Source of the DNA: Charina bottae
Taxonomy: Eukaryota > Chordata > Lepidosauria > Squamata > Charinaidae
Reading direction: 5' to 3'
Assembly (NCBI GenBank): GCA_023362775.1
Contig: JALMGJ010000012.1
Coordinates: forward strand, 21,658,001-21,722,000
Length of the DNA stretch: 64,000 bases
Shown here: in pieces, positions 13,510-27,000 of the stretch
Numbering within the stretch: the stretch's first letter is position 1
Layout of the letters: each line of letters starts with the position of its first letter
Notes under the pieces: generated by a model
Database searches by the model: none
Told to the model about the DNA's origin: nothing
Seen by the model: the letters and a program-made list of their open reading frames with translations, nothing else
Program-made: the position numbers and the translations under genes

Positions 13510-15893
13510 GTAATCAGGTTGTGAATTCCGAAAGAGACAACATTATATAGGCAACTACATATACCACCTGTAATTCTGAGAACCAATGAAGCTGCCTGGG
13601 AGCTACATTTCCGGAGGCTGTATGAAGATTCCTCCAGTGAGGCGAATCTGCCAACTATGAAGGACGTACCCGAATGGCACCTAGTTTCGGTGTCTGAAAT
13701 TAAATCTCTCATTGATCAACTTAAGACAGGGAAGGCTCCGGGCGCTGATTTCATCCCTGCAGAACTCCTGAAGAACAATAGGGAGTGGTGGATTTTTACG
13801 CTATTTACCTACATCGATACTACTGGAAATATCCCAGAAGACTGGGGTTTAGCGATTGTTGTCCCAATCTTCAAGAAGGGAAACAGAGATGACCCTTCAA
13901 ACTATAGACCAATAAGTTTGCTAAATATAATTAGCAAACTCTATGCCAAACACCTACGAGACAAAGTCAAGAACTGGCTGGACCACAATAATTTGATAGC
14001 AGAAGAACAAGCTGGTTTTAAAGAGGGGAGAGGCACTATTGACCAATGCCTGGTCTTGTAGCACCTGATTGAAAAATATGTGTCTAATAGAGCGGCATCA
14101 CTATATGCTGCCTTCATAGACCTAAAGGCAGCCTTTGACTCTGTCACCAGAATCAAGTTATGGGAGAAGTTGGAAGCCGCCTCAACTGATCGTAGGCTTC
14201 TCCATTTATTACGTGCCTTACATTCCAACACGACCCTCAAGGTTAGGTGCAACACGCAAGGGACTCTCTCTATGTCGATTATAGCTCAAAAGGGGGTAAA
14301 ACAGGGGTGCATTTTGCCCCCCCTGCTTTTTAACTTCTATATTAACGACATGGTTAAATGGATAAATAAACCAAACCACCACCACCCAAAAATAGGGAAT
14401 CGCAGCATCGCCTTGTTATTGTATGCAGATGACGCAGTAATTCTTTCAAGGACACCAGTAGGTCTTAAAAGAGCCCTGCGAGCATTGCTCCAGTACTGCA
14501 ATAACGATAAATTGGAAATTAACTTTCAGAAAACTAAAGTTATGGCCTTTGCTAAAAGGCCAAAACTCCGTTCATGGTACCTTAATGGACATAAAATAGA
14601 ACAGGTGACCATTTTTAAATATCTGGGTGTTGTCATACACACCACCGGCTCAAGGAATGCACATTGCGAACATGCAGCTGCCGTTGGTCAGAGATCAGCC
14701 AACGCCATTCTCAAATTTTTCCACTCGAAAGGAGGACATTATGTCCCAGCTGCAATTAAGCTTTTTCAGGCTAAGTCGCTTGCACAGCTATTGTATGGGA
14801 CCCAGCTTGGACCCTCATCTTCTAGTTTCATACCTTTGGAGAGAGTTCAATCCAAATTTATAAGAGCAATTTTACAGATCCCTCGTTGTGTTTCTAACGC
14901 TCGCTTACGCCTGGAGACAGGACTGGTAAAAGTTGAGTCAAGAATCTGTATAGCTTCCTTAAATCTATGGCTAAAACTCAACTTTTTTCCACAAGGCCTT
15001 GCACCACTAATTCTCCAAGACAAATTTTCTTCCTCATGGATCAAGGCTGTCGAATATAATCTCACAAAATTAGGTTTTTCTCCGTCTTCAATACTAGAGC
15101 TGGGCTACGACAAGGCAAAACAAAGCCTGAGACAAAGGGTAGAGGACATGGAGAGGCAAGCAGATCTAGAGAAAGCCCCGACATTTTTGGCTCCATCTCT
15201 ACTAGATATACTGTTACCTCTGCGAGATATCTCAGCCAGCTAGAGACATTGAACCATCGGAAAGCCTTCTCACTTGCACGATGCCATGTCCTCCCCTCAG
15301 CCGTCTTGGACGGCAAATATAAAAAAATTCCATTGGATAAAAGGCTCTGTCCTTGTAATTCTGGAGAGATAGAAACTACTGGACATGTCCTTCTACGATG
15401 TTCATTCTACAGAGATATTCGAATAAAATTTATTTCCCCGATAATTATGAGGTATCCGGGCCGTTCTGAAACCGAGTATCTTCAGATTTTGCTCAAAGAT
15501 GAGTGGATTACAGTCACAGCGCAGGTAGCAAGATTCTGCGCAGCAGCACTAAAGAGCCGACGTAACTTAGTGAAAAACTTACCATAAATATTTTACTTTC
15601 TTTTATAACTATTCATTTAAAATTTTGATATTAACACTTAATTTTAATAGTTAATAATTAAGAACCATAGGATGCCACAAGATATGGAACTCAACATAAT
15701 GTAAAATAGGCTGTCTTCTTGATTTTATATACAAATGTTAAGTATTTTGCTAAACTAATTTTAGATATGGATTTTATTTATTTTATTATAGCTGAGAACT
15801 TTTATTGGCTACATATGGCGTATTTTTATTTGTACTGGTCTATGACTGTAATAAATAAATTGAATTGAATTGAACCAATGATATTACAAAATT
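13510..15893 (+). mobile_element. 5'-truncated non-LTR retrotransposon (I/Vingi- or R4-like; clade uncertain)
   Basis: A 2.4-kb LINE copy with reverse transcriptase coding sequence, an AT-rich 3' UTR and a short-period tail (aaataaattgaattgaattg) instead of poly-A. The C-terminal motif C-x-C-x9-H-x4-C is shared with the element at 58.6-59.9 kb, placing both in one clade. I infer an I/Vingi-like or R4-like lineage; assignment needs an RT phylogeny. The 5' end (endonuclease and first ORF) is missing. Confidence 0.8.
13567..15584 (+). pseudogene. LINE reverse transcriptase ORF, disrupted
   Basis: The frame reads NEAAWELHFRRLYE and then RT blocks: GKAPGADFIPAELLKN, NYRPISLLNIISKL, EEQAGFKEGRGTIDQ (fingers/palm), AAFIDLKAAFDSV (motif A), KGVKQGCILPPLLFNFYIND (motif B) and LLLYADDAVIL (motif C; intact YADD at about 14422-14433). 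The C-terminal CPCNSGEIETTGHVLLRC motif follows. Breaks: an in-frame TAG at 14059-14061, where the family context suggests glutamine (CAG), and a frameshift near 15220-15245 separating the RT part from the C-terminal Cys/His part. The catalytic residues persist, but the copy cannot make a full protein. Confidence 0.85.
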
Positions 15894-18759
15894 CTTGAAT
15901 TTAAAAAATGAGTAATAAAGTACTGAATTGTTGAAAACTATGTATTTTGGTTGAGATATCAAAAAACAAACTACCTGCTTCTTCTTCTCTTACAAAGAAA
16001 TTTCCATGTTACAATCTTCACCATAGCTGTGTCAAACCAAAATTTCAACTATGAGCAGACTAGCATTATCTAGTACATTTAATCGTTCATAACATAATAC
16101 TAATTATCTGGTCAAACCTGTAATTACTCCTGAGAAAGAATTATCTATTTTTTCATACCTCCGATATTGTCCATAAACGGAGTTCTTCTCAAACTCACAA
16201 GGTACATGTGAAACACCGACAAATACATGTTTTTCATTGCCCCATTGCCAATAGTAAATTATTTTTCTCTATTGTAATGCAAACTTCAAGATTCAAAAAC
16301 ACATTTAAGTGCCTGTAAGAAAATTTTGTTTTTAAAGAAGAATTACATATTTTTGTTATTTATTCTATTAACTCAAGAATGGAATTTTAATGCCTCATCA
16401 ATTAGCATGGAATTAATTTAAACTGATATAATTGAAAAAAACCCCACCTTTTTTAAGCTAAGGGTAATGTCACCATCCCATTCAAATGTATCTCTGTAGT
16501 TTCTTAAGTGTCTTAGAAAGACACCCATAACAAACCACTTTCTCCTAAACTATTTCTATAAACCTCTGTGGGTTAATCACAGTTTACAGAGTGAGGATTG
16601 CAAGTTAATTGTGTGTCTCTCTCTGTGTGTGTGTATCACTGCATAAATTAGAGAGAAAATTTTAAACAGCAACAATGACGAAGACTCTGGCAGCTAGTTA
16701 ATGAAAGACAAAGCACATAACAATTCATTCCAATGAAGTGGACATTTTTTAAAAAAGATCACAGTGGGGCACTGCTGCATCTTTTAGTTGTGCTAACCAA
16801 CCTATTCATTTTCAGTGGCACAATTTGCCAACTCTTTAAAAATAATATCTTTGTTCTAAGTTGTGGAAATCTCTTCAAGCCTTTCCCAATGCACAAAACC
16901 TTAAAGCAGTTATAGGTCTCTGTCCAACATATAATAAATGTTATCCAGAAATGCAGTAGTTGTACTAAAGCAACATCAGTTGCTTTCCAGAGCTGAGTAG
17001 CAATAAGATAGTATGTTTTATTATGAGTGTCATGGAGACGGTGTGAAAAATCAAGAGCCACAGGCAGTAAGCAGCAATGGGTCAATAATGTTCACAGAGA
17101 CATTGTGTGGATAATCAACAACAAGGCTTTAGGTTCTCTATGCAAACAGCTGAAGGGCAAATCAATGCAGCCATGGGAAGGACACTGCCTTGTTCTACTT
17201 CCCACAATACACTACCCACCACTATAAGAAAGGACCCTAAAAATGAAATGAATTCTAACTTCATCTACAGCAAGCACAAAGCAATAGCAAAATAAAAATA
17301 GTTGCTATTAAAAGCACTGTACTGTATATAGCTATGTTTATAGAAGAAAAAGGAGGGAAAAAGCCCTAAAGTACAGACCTTAAACAGACCTTAATAATGA
17401 GTGATGACTGTAAGAAACAAAATGGTGTGTACCCTGAATACTTATTGTGTTATACCAGTTTGCTCTTGAAATTGTTATAAAGATCCTCTCCTCTGTCAGT
17501 TGCATCTTTCTGCTTAGATTCCAACCAAGTAATCAGAATCATCTAAGTCTTTGGAATTAAGGATTGAAAATGCACTCAAAAATCAATTGTTTTTGTGATT
17601 ATGTTGGTCATAACAGCTTTACATTTGTAGACAAGTATGTACAGTACACTACAAAACAAATTATTTAAGTTATCAGGATGATATTGAAATGCATATTATT
17701 GTTGCTAGGAGCAATATTTTGTATATGTAGTATTAATAAATGACAAGTTTTTAAATAGTTGAAGCTAATTTTTTTTAAAAAAAACTTGCAGTAAAATAAC
17801 ATATTGGAAATAATATTGATGTATTGCATTTCAAGGAAAAGTTGATTCTTTGCTCCATCGAAGTATTAATCACCAAATGCAATCTCTAGGTTGCTATGTA
17901 GCACCATCCTACGTAGGACTCAATTAAAGAATATAAAAACTAGCCTGCTTCATAAAACCTTGATCGAAAGTATCTATTTTCTTTTCTCATTCAGACAAAG
18001 GAAGCTGGCTAACACCCGGCTTCTTCATACACTAGAAATACTGCTGCTTTTTTTGGACACTGTATTCGGCATATTATGTGAAAACCATGAAACAAACCAA
18101 AGGCAATGTGAATAATTAAACAACGTATTGTCAGCTTACCACCTGATATGATTTAGAGGACTGTATATGAAAAATTAATAGAGGAATTAATGCCTACACA
18201 CTGCAGGAATATATGATGATTTCTGCATGTTAACTAGAACTATGATTAATACCCATTACTCAACAGACTGCTTTTTAAATTATGTCCTGTTAAATTATAT
18301 TACTAAGTAAAACATAAGCCAAAATACTCTTAATTCTTTTAAGCAAACATTTGCCTTGCTTTCTCTAAGATAATTTTCAATAATCCTATGGGGAACTTAT
18401 ATTCTTATGAGGTGAGAGAGGAAGTATATATGCACATGTATGTGTGCATCCTGCTTAATTGAAGTCTAGTCCTCTCATTCTCTCATCCCAATACACTCTC
18501 ATATCCTAAAACAACATGAAAAAGATTGTGTTATGAGAAGTATGTGAATAGGAGGGGGAAAAAGTTATAATCTATACTCACTCATATTTCTAGAAACCAC
18601 TGCTGCCTAATTTATTGGATTTCTACCAAGCCATAATAAACGAACTCTTGGAGGCCCTTCCTAAACTGCTTTTTTGAGATGCTAAGCATAGATTTATTTT
18701 TTCATTATATTTAATTAATTATATATTATATATATATTAATTATATTTAAGCATAGATT
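15894..18759. other. Non-coding stretch
   Basis: AT-rich, with no recognisable exon or preserved mobile element; a short TA-rich tract lies just before the SINE at about 18710-18745. Confidence 0.5.
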
Positions 18760-18771
18760 TAAGCATAGATT

Positions 18772-19111
18772 AAGGGGCGTGGTGGCTCAGTGGGTAAGAC
18801 GCCAGGCTTGTCGATCAGAAGGTCGCACGTTCGGAGGTTCGAATCCCTAGCCCTGCGTGCGGAGTGAGCTCCCGCACTCACCCCAGCTCTTGCCAACCTA
18901 GCAATTCGAAAGCATGCAAACGCAAGTAGATGAATAGGTACCACTTCGGTGGGTAGGTAACAGCGTTCCGTGCGCGTCATGCCAGCCACATGACCCCGGA
19001 AGCGTTTTTGGACAACGCTGGCTCTTCGGCTAACAAACGGAGATGAGCACCGGCCCCTAGAGTCGGACACAACTGTACAAATGTATGGGGGGAACCTTTA
19101 CCTTTTACCTC
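18772..19111 (+). mobile_element. tRNA-derived SINE (Sauria-type), full length with TSD
   Basis: The head has pol III box-like sequences (tggctcagtgggtaag, A box; ggaggttcgaatccc, B box). A body follows with gtaccacttcggtgggtagg, cgttccgtgcgcgtcatgcc and cggagatgagcaccg, then the 3' end agagtcggacacaactg and a cctttacctttt tail. Flanked by taagcatagat at 18760-18770 and 19112-19122. The 3' agagtcggacac core also occurs at the 3' end of the BovB copies here, consistent with the known borrowing of BovB machinery by squamate SINEs. Confidence 0.9.
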
Positions 19112-19201
19112 TAAGCATAGATAGATACTTTATTGATTTAGTCTTTTGACCATATCAAGTATGAAAAAAGATAAAATAAAAAGCCATTATAAACATACAA
19201 G

Positions 19202-21182
19202 TTGTTGTTGTTCAGTCGTTTAGTCGTGTCCGACTCTTCGTGACCTCATGGACCATAGCACGCCAGGCCTTTCTGTCCTCCACTGTCTCCCAGAGTTTAC
19301 TCAAATTCATGTTCATTACATCGGTGATGCTATCTAACCATCTCATCCTCTGCCGTCCCCTTCTCCTTTTGCCTTCAGTCTTTCCCAGCATCAGGGTCTT
19401 TTCCAGTGAGTCCTCTCTTCGCATTAGGTGGCCAAAGTATTTGAGCTTCAGCTTCAGTATCTGTCCTTCCAATGAGCAGTCAGGGTTGATTTCCTTTAGG
19501 ATTGACTGATTTGACCTCCTTGCAGTCCAAGGGACTCTCAAGAGTCTTCTCCAGCACCACAGCTCGAAAGCATCAATTCTTCAGCGCTCAGCCTTCCTTA
19601 TGGTCCAACTCTCACAGCCATACATTACTACTGGAAAAACCATAGCTTTAACTATATGGACCTTTGTCGGCAAGGTGATGTCTCTGCTTTTTAATATGCT
19701 GTCTAGGTTTGCCATAGCTTTTCTCCCAAGGAGCAAGCGTCTTTTAATTTCATGGCTGCAGTCACCGTCTGCAGTGATCTTGGAGCCCAAGAAAATAAAA
19801 TCTTTCACTGCTTCCATTTCTTCCCCTTCTATTTGCCAGGAAGTGATGGGACCAGATGCCATGATCTGAGTTTTTTTAATGTTGAGTTTCAAGCCAGCTT
19901 TTGCACTCTCCTCTTTCACCCTCATCAAGAGGCTCTTTAGTTCCTCTTCGCTTTCTGCCATTAAGGTGGTATCGTCTGCATATCTGAGGTTGTTGATATT
20001 TCTCCCGGCAATCTTAACTCCGGCTTGTGATTCATCCAGCCCGGCATTTCTCATGATGTACTCTGCATATAAGTTAAATAAGCAGGGTGATAATATACAG
20101 CCTTGTCGTACTCCTTTCCCAATTTTGAACCAATCAGTTGTTCCATGTCCAGTTCTAACTGTTGCTTCTTGACCCGCATACAGGTTTCTCAGGAGACAGG
20201 TAAGGTGGTCTGGTACTCCCATCTCTTTAAGAATTTGCCACAGTTTGTTGTGATCCACACAATCAAAGGCTTTAGCGTAGTCAATGAAGCAGAAGTAGAT
20301 GTTTTTCTGGAACTCTCTTGCTTTTTCCATGATCCAGCGAATGTTGGCAATCTGATCTCTAGTTCCTCTGCCTCTTCGAAACCCAGCTTGCACTTCTGGT
20401 AGTTCTCGGTTCACATACTGCTGAAGCCTAGCTTGTAGGATTTTGAGCATAACCTTGGTAGCATGTGAAATGAGCACAATTGTACGGTAGTTTGAACATT
20501 CTTTGGCATTGCCCTTCTTTGGAATTGGAACGTAAACTGACCTTTTCCAATCCTGTGGCCACTGTTGAGTTTTCCAAATTTGTTCGCATATTGAGTGCAG
20601 CACTTTAACAGCATCATCTTTTAGGATTTTAAATAGCTCAGCTGGGATACTGTCTTCTCCGCTAGCTTTGTTGTTAGTAAGGCTTCCTAAGGCCCACTTG
20701 ACTTCACTCTCTAGGATGTCTGGCTCAAGGTCAGTGACCACACCATCGTATTTATCAGGGACATTAAGGTCTTTCTTGTATAGTTCTTCTGTGTATTCTT
20801 GCCACCTCTTCTTAATCTCTTCTGCTTCTGTTAGGTCCCTGCCTTTTTTGTCCTTTATCATGCCCATCTTTGCACAAAATGTTCCGATATCTCCGATTTT
20901 TTTGAAGAGATCTCTTAGTCTTCCCCATTCAATTGTTTTCCTCGATTTCTTTGCATTGTTCATTTAAGAAGGCCTTCTTATCTCTCCTTGCTATTCTCTG
21001 GAAATCTGCATTCAGTTGGTTATATCTTTCCCTTTCTCCCTTCCCTTTTGCTTTCCTTCTTTCCTCAGCTATTTGTAAAGCCTCATCAGACAGCCACTTT
21101 GCTTTCTTGCATTTCTTTTTCTTTGGGATGGTTTTAGTTGCTGCCTCCTGTACAATGTTACGAACCTCCATCAATAGTTCTT
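19202..21182 (-). mobile_element. BovB LINE (RTE clade), 5'-truncated, with TSD
   Basis: Minus-strand copy with its 3' tail (AAC)n at 19202. It lacks the endonuclease and stops within the linker before the RT. An 8-bp direct repeat, catacaag, lies at 19194-19201 and again at 21183-21190 beside the truncated end, so this is an ordinary 5'-truncated target-primed insertion. Very similar to the longer BovB at 27.6-29.9 kb. Its 5' neighbour on the plus map is a SINE with a related 3' tail. Confidence 0.92.
19212..21171 (-). pseudogene. BovB ORF2 (reverse transcriptase), disrupted
   Basis: RT blocks are well preserved: NNKASGEDSIPAELFK, PIPKKGNAKECSNYRTI, QAGFRRGRGTRDQIANI, CFIDYAKAFDCVDHNKLW (motif A), GVRQGCILSPCLFNLYAEYI (motif B) and LRYADDTTLMAESEEEL (motif C). 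The main open stretch is 20963-19581. It ends at a TGA after RKAER, where the sister copy has CGA (a CpG-type C-to-T change); the C-terminal TARRSNQ...VTKSR part follows in frame (19541-19212). Small indels near 20900-20960 put the upstream linker (21219-20929) in another frame. Non-functional. Confidence 0.9.
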
Positions 21183-22937
21183 CATACAAGTACATACAAG
21201 TAAATATGAGTAAATACAAATAAAACTATAATACCAATTCATATCAAACCATCACCCCTACAGTCAACTCCAATCTGGTCTATGTAATCTGTCCTCTTTA
21301 GGATTGCCTTTGATATGAGATCATATTGAGATGCTAAGCATATGCCTCAAAATGCTCGAATTTCAGACTCCAAGTCGGACTGGCAGCTCGACAGGTCAGA
21401 GTATTTCAGACTGCTGGATACCTGGCCTGCTTCCCCCTATTTGCAGTGATCTATTGATAAGATAAGATCACTGGAATGTTTCCCCGGAGAGGGGAGAATC
21501 GGAAGATTAATCACAAGGTTGTTGGAATTGTTCCCCTCCGCTTTTTCTGCTGTTTCCACCACGGAGAGAGGTGAGAAGTGAGAGGCTTGGAACAGAGGCG
21601 ACTGGAATTACAGAATTGCTCTCCTAGGGGAAAGTAAGTTAGAGCTAAAGACGACTTTTAGATTATCACCTTTCTTTTTTAGTTTTTAAGAATTAATTGT
21701 TTATCATCTAAGATCTATCTCTGGACTTCGTATATAAATGTTGGCAAATTTTGTGTTTTCTTTGCTATAATAATAATCATGGTGGAAAACATGATGGATT
21801 TTATAATGGAAGTATAATGAAATACTTGCATATTTTCTTTTTACCTTTCTAACTTTTTAGTGTGGATTTTGCTCTACTTGGAAGTACAAGAAACTCTCTT
21901 TTTTATATTTTTTAAATATATTTTATTGGACTAAATACTGATGAATTTGTTGCATTTTTTTATATTGATTGACATTTATCCTTTCTTTTTCTTATAAACT
22001 GTTTGAAATATTATTTCTTCCTTTAATTTTGGGATTATTGGAATTTTTCATCTTTTTATTTTTTATTGAATAGATAAAATAGATCAGCTGACCACTCCTT
22101 CCCTGGGAAAGCACTTTTGTTTTGTCTAGAACGACTGGTTACGCAGCCTGAAGGAGGGGGAGGTGGAAGAGAAATGGCTTTTTTAACAGTACTTCGAGAT
22201 TTAAAAAAATAATTTAATGAAACTCTTTCAGAAATTAAAAAATCAATAGAATGTATATTAATAGATTTGGAGGTCCAGGTTCAGATTCAAAAGATACAAA
22301 AGATAGATTTAGATATGGAAAAAAATTTTTCGAGGCAGCAGAGAAACAGGAAGAAAAGATTTCAAATACTTTGGTACAGAAGAAGATTTTGATACACTAC
22401 AGGAGGGGGTTGTTTAAACAAGTTATAAATTACAATCTGGGTTTAAACACATTGTTGCAGTTGAGACAGGAAGATTTTAATGTGCAAATTGATAACCATT
22501 GTGAAATACTGGGAAAGGCTAAGAAAAATACTTTGTCATCCTATATGAGCTATAGTACAAAACAAGTTGAATACTGTGACTTTGGCATAACTTAAACAGG
22601 AAAACGATATGTGGGATACAAGGTTAATGAAAATATGGATTTGGATTGGATATGGAACAAAGTTGATATGAGAAACTGTATAAACATATAAAAATGTAAT
22701 ATTTTAATGTAAGATATAAGATTACAAACATAAATAGAAGTTGATATTATAGACCATTTTTTTTATAAGATGACATATTTCTATAATTATATGTATGAAT
22801 ATGTATGTATGAATATTATAAGAATTGGCATATTATGTGTTAGGTTATGTGTTATGTTAGGTTATGTATTCAGTTTAAATGGACATTATCCCAAGGAGTG
22901 GAAATTACAGATAGATTTTTCTTTTATGAAGATATAT

Positions 22938-22962
22938 ATATATATATATCATATATCATATA

Positions 22963-23003
<41 letters not shown>
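22938..23003. repeat. (TA)n microsatellite
   Basis: Nearly pure TA dinucleotides interrupted by catatatcatatatc, inside the L1-like non-autonomous element. Confidence 0.95.
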
Positions 23004-23006
<3 letters not shown>

Positions 23007-23103
23007 GATAATGGGATGATGAGGTGGAATTAGAATTATGTTATGACAGGATGACATATTTTTACAATATTATGTATGAATATGTATGTATGAATACTAT
23101 AAA

Positions 23104-23437
23104 AGGTAAAGGTTCCCCCCGCACATTTGGTGCAGTCGTGTCCGACTCTAGGGGCCGGTGCTCATCTCCGTTTGTTAGCCGAAGAGCCAGCATTGTCCGA
23201 AGACGCTTCCACGGTCATGTGGCCGGCATGACACACGTGGAACGCTGTTACCTACCCACCGAAGTGGTACCTATTCATCTACTTGCATTTGCATGTTTTC
23301 GAATTGCTAGGTTGGCAAGAGCTGGAGCTAGTGCAGGAGCTCGCTCTGCACGCAGGGCTAGGGATTTGAACCTCCGAACTTGCGATCTTCCGATCGACAA
23401 GCCTGGCGTCTTACCCGCTGAGCCACCACGCCCCCAA
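23104..23437 (-). mobile_element. tRNA-derived SINE (Sauria-type), nested in the L1-like element
   Basis: Plus-strand order is tail aaggtaaaggttcccc, then gtgtccgactctaggggccg, body, and finally the tRNA-like head (gagccaccacgccccc at the right edge). The short duplication aatactataa lies on both sides (about 23094-23103 and 23436-23445). The insertion splits a run of tatgtatgaatactataa sequence, so it is younger than its host element. Confidence 0.9.
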
Positions 23438-24028
23438 TACTATAATAATGAATACTATAAGAATTGGTATATTATGTATTATGTTATGTAATATGTTAGG
23501 TTATGTATTAGTGGAATATGTAGTCATAATATGAATAGAATATATTGTATTTTATTAGAAGTAAATAAGGATTTCATCTGTTACACTAATTGGATTTTAT
23601 TGAAGATATAAATATAGATATAAAAATGGAAAGAGCGAATAAAAAATATCAAACTGATGCAGCAATGAACATTTAACCATTACTTCAAGGAGTGGAAGCT
23701 AAAGATGGACTATTGGAAGATAGCAAGAAAGGTGAAACTTATATGAAGATCAGAAGATTGGATTATAGAAATTAAAGAGTATATGACAAAGAAAAGTTCC
23801 TGTGTATTGTATGAAGGACTAACATTTAAAGTTAATTATTGTATTTAAAGTTCAAAGATAGATTGGAGGACATCTATTTTCTATGTTTCCTTTGTTTATT
23901 ATTTTTTGACTTCACTTTTTCTTTACTTTTTTCTTACTTGGTATTTCTATTTCTTTTTTCCGTTTCAACTTTTAATACGTATTTTAAAACTCAATAAAAT
24001 TTATTGGAAAAAAAATGCTCGAATTTCA

Positions 24029-27000
24029 CTTTTCCAGTTAAAGTGAAAGGAAACCAATACTTTCTGGAGAATTTTGATTTACCCCTGCAGTTTTGTAAGA
24101 AACTGTGCTGAACACTAGATTTAAACTGCAGAATTGAAAAATTGTTGGCTGGAATCAGCAGCCGACCCTTGAAACTGGCTGAGGACGCTAGGTGTTGACC
24201 CCAGCAACGGCCTTCAGTGTGAAAACCCAGCCCTTTCTGCATACAAGATTTTGTGGACTGAAGTCCAGTTGAATTGAGATGCTATATGAATTTCATAAAT
24301 AAATTAAAAAATAATAAGTCTTATGGTTTAGACAGAACAGAGCCATGAGTGGTGACTGAGTGGAATCTGGACTATTTTTTCAACCTCTACCTGATTCTAC
24401 TAGAAATCTAAAAAAAGAAAAGAAATGGGCTACACTGACAGAATTTATAAGTTTTCAGGTGAAACATTCATCAGTGCTTGACATTACTTGGCAACTTCTC
24501 ATTAAAAAATTACTTTGGTTTATACCTGATAAACATTTTAACTAAGGGAAGAATGGGAAATCTTTTTTATAGAAATCAGTTCTTTGTTTTTTAAAAAAGG
24601 CAAGATAAAATTACAACTAAATTGGCAGCTTACATCACTGCTTGGTGACACATTTTAAAGAGGAGCATATTCTGAATGGAGGAAGGCGTAAGTCTGTCCT
24701 GTAATTCATTCACAAAACGGTGCCACAAGAAAGAAAGGATGGACAACCCCCCACCAGACTATTAGAGCAGGAGGAATTGAGGAACTACAGACTAAAACTG
24801 ATATGGCGTACATGGCAAAATCTTAAGCAGCTGGAGCAGATCAAAATATGCAGGAAGGCAATTTCAAGAAGTATAAGTGGTCATTTTAAAATAAATAAAT
24901 CAAGCTTTCACATCTAGAGTTACAAATTGGGTCAAACTGATCTGTGCTGCCAACTAACAACAAAGTGCTGAGCCAGCCATTAAGGAAAAGCTTTCCCAAG
25001 TGTGTCACACCATTCATTTCAACACATAGCATTGATTCATTGTCAGCTCAGGTTGGGAGTATGGGGACATTGTAAGGAGGTCACGTCTGCACAATTTTTT
25101 TAAAAGTGTCATATATGATGTGTCCAGTGCATTCAATTTATTTGACACACAAATCTTTCACCTGGCTTGGTTTCTTCAGCATCAGTGGGCATCCAGGCAG
25201 AACTAGGATGGGATGCAGACTGTATGGCCTGACATGTTTGTTGCTGGACAATAGAAGTAGGATGGGGCTATTGTGCTTACGGCCCCCTTAAGGGATTGTT
25301 CTCGGCATCTTGGCCAGTAGAGAACAAATTCCTGCTTGTATAGTCCTTATATTCATACGGCATAAGAGGTCCATATAGGCTTCTACAGCATAATATCCTC
25401 ACTTTTTAAGACTTCGCTCTAAATCAGAAGCACATATACCTTGACTTCACATTTTGGTTCCATGGAACCAAACAGAAAGATCTACAGGATTTTCTTCCAG
25501 TTATTATTCAGAAAGGGACAACATTCGTAAATCAGCTCAACGTTTTCCTTATCTTCATTTGAACAAATCCTTTACTATGAAAACACTTTCACATGATTGC
25601 ATATTTTGGAACAGTATGGTATGTTTATTTAATTACTGGATATTGCATGGATATGACATCTAGTGTCATGGTGGAACATTACATAGCATTACAATTCCGT
25701 TGATGTGTACCCATTTAAAAAAGAAATGATCAAATTCACGGTATACGCAAAGAAGTGTGGCAACATTTGCTATGTGGATTCATCTTAAAGCACCTGAAAT
25801 GTATACAGAACATGTGAGAAGCTTTATTTTCCTATTTAGTTTCTGGGTTCAGTAATCAGCCCCAAAATTTAAAAGCTACTGTAAACATAGCATTGAAAAG
25901 AATGATTCCTGCTCTAGAAAGTCTCAACATCAAAAAATTATCCTGATCTTGAACATAATGTTGGAAAAACATCATCAATCTCAGTTCTCCATTGCAATTT
26001 TTAATACAGTATATTACAATGGAGAATTCAGTCCTGCATTTCCAGTTAATCTATCATTATATATCATTCAGGATTATATACAAAAATAAAAATACATATA
26101 CACTAAATACACTTAGTACCTTGAATGTGATTCTATATATTCCTATATTTGACTTTTTGTCCAACAGAACCTATTTTTCATATAAAATGGTGTTATGAAA
26201 TGTTCATCATCTGGACATAAGCTATAAGTATGTATGGTACTTGTAATGTGGGGTTCTTTGGGGTTCTGTGAATTAAATATTGCTTTTGGAGTGGTACTAC
26301 ATATTTTCTAACAGGAACAGGTTAAATGGCACACCTAATCTTGAGGGTCAAGCAGTTCCAAAGAAGTGCCAGAGTCTCAGTCCTGGGGATTTAAGAGTGG
26401 GTACTCAGAGCAACCTTTCCCATGATTGTACAGGTTGGGTAAAGAGTCTACATGAAAAAGAAAGCAACAAGAACCCAAGGAGCAAAAGGTGATCACCAGT
26501 GTCTCGATTAGGGCCCTACTGGCAACCAGTACAGTTCCCACAGAACAGACATCATTTTGCTAATGCCAGTCAGCAAGCAGGCCGTTGCATTCTGTGGTGG
26601 CTATAGCTTCGGACTTGCCTTCAAGGCAGCTTCATGTAAATCAAACTGCAGTTGTCTAACTGAGAGATGACAAAGGCATGAGTTATTATTTTCAATGTCT
26701 CCTGGTTCAGCAATGACAGACCTGCTAAAGCTGGCCAAAGTCTCTACTGGCCATGACGTGCACCTGCTATTCTCTAGGAGAAGCCCCAGACTGGCACCAC
26801 CTCTTTCAGGGGAAATGCTACCCCATCAAGAGTTATAGAAGGAACATCCCTGGAACCAGAACATTTATGAATCAACAGCAACTCCATCTTGCTGGAATTC
26901 AGTACAGTCTGTTTTCCCTCATCCAGTCCGTCACAACTTTCAGGCATACACATACAGGCATGAGTATACAGTGGTATGAGAAACTCTCATGCAGAGGTGC

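Larger units (their letters stand above)
21366..24014 (+). mobile_element. L1-like non-autonomous retrotransposon with poly-A and TSD
   Basis: A 2.65-kb unit (about 2.3 kb without the nested SINE) flanked by atgctcgaatttca at 21352-21365 and 24015-24028, preceded on the right by an A8 tract. It has a GC-richer leader (21366-21650), then A/T-rich sequence and a pyrimidine-rich 3' UTR. The terminus aaaactcaataaaattt...ggaaaaaaaa closely resembles the 3' end of the L1 fragment at 36.7 kb. There is no reverse transcriptase. A 114-codon frame at 22251-22595 could be an ORF1 relic, and duplicated pieces with KEWK-type codons resemble the L1 ORF2 C-terminus. I infer an internally deleted L1 mobilised in trans. 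Confidence 0.65.

Noticed and set aside
18772..18850. tRNA gene
   Set aside because: tRNA-like A and B boxes belong to the SINE head; no intact cloverleaf or mature 3' end, and the same head recurs in the other SINE copies.
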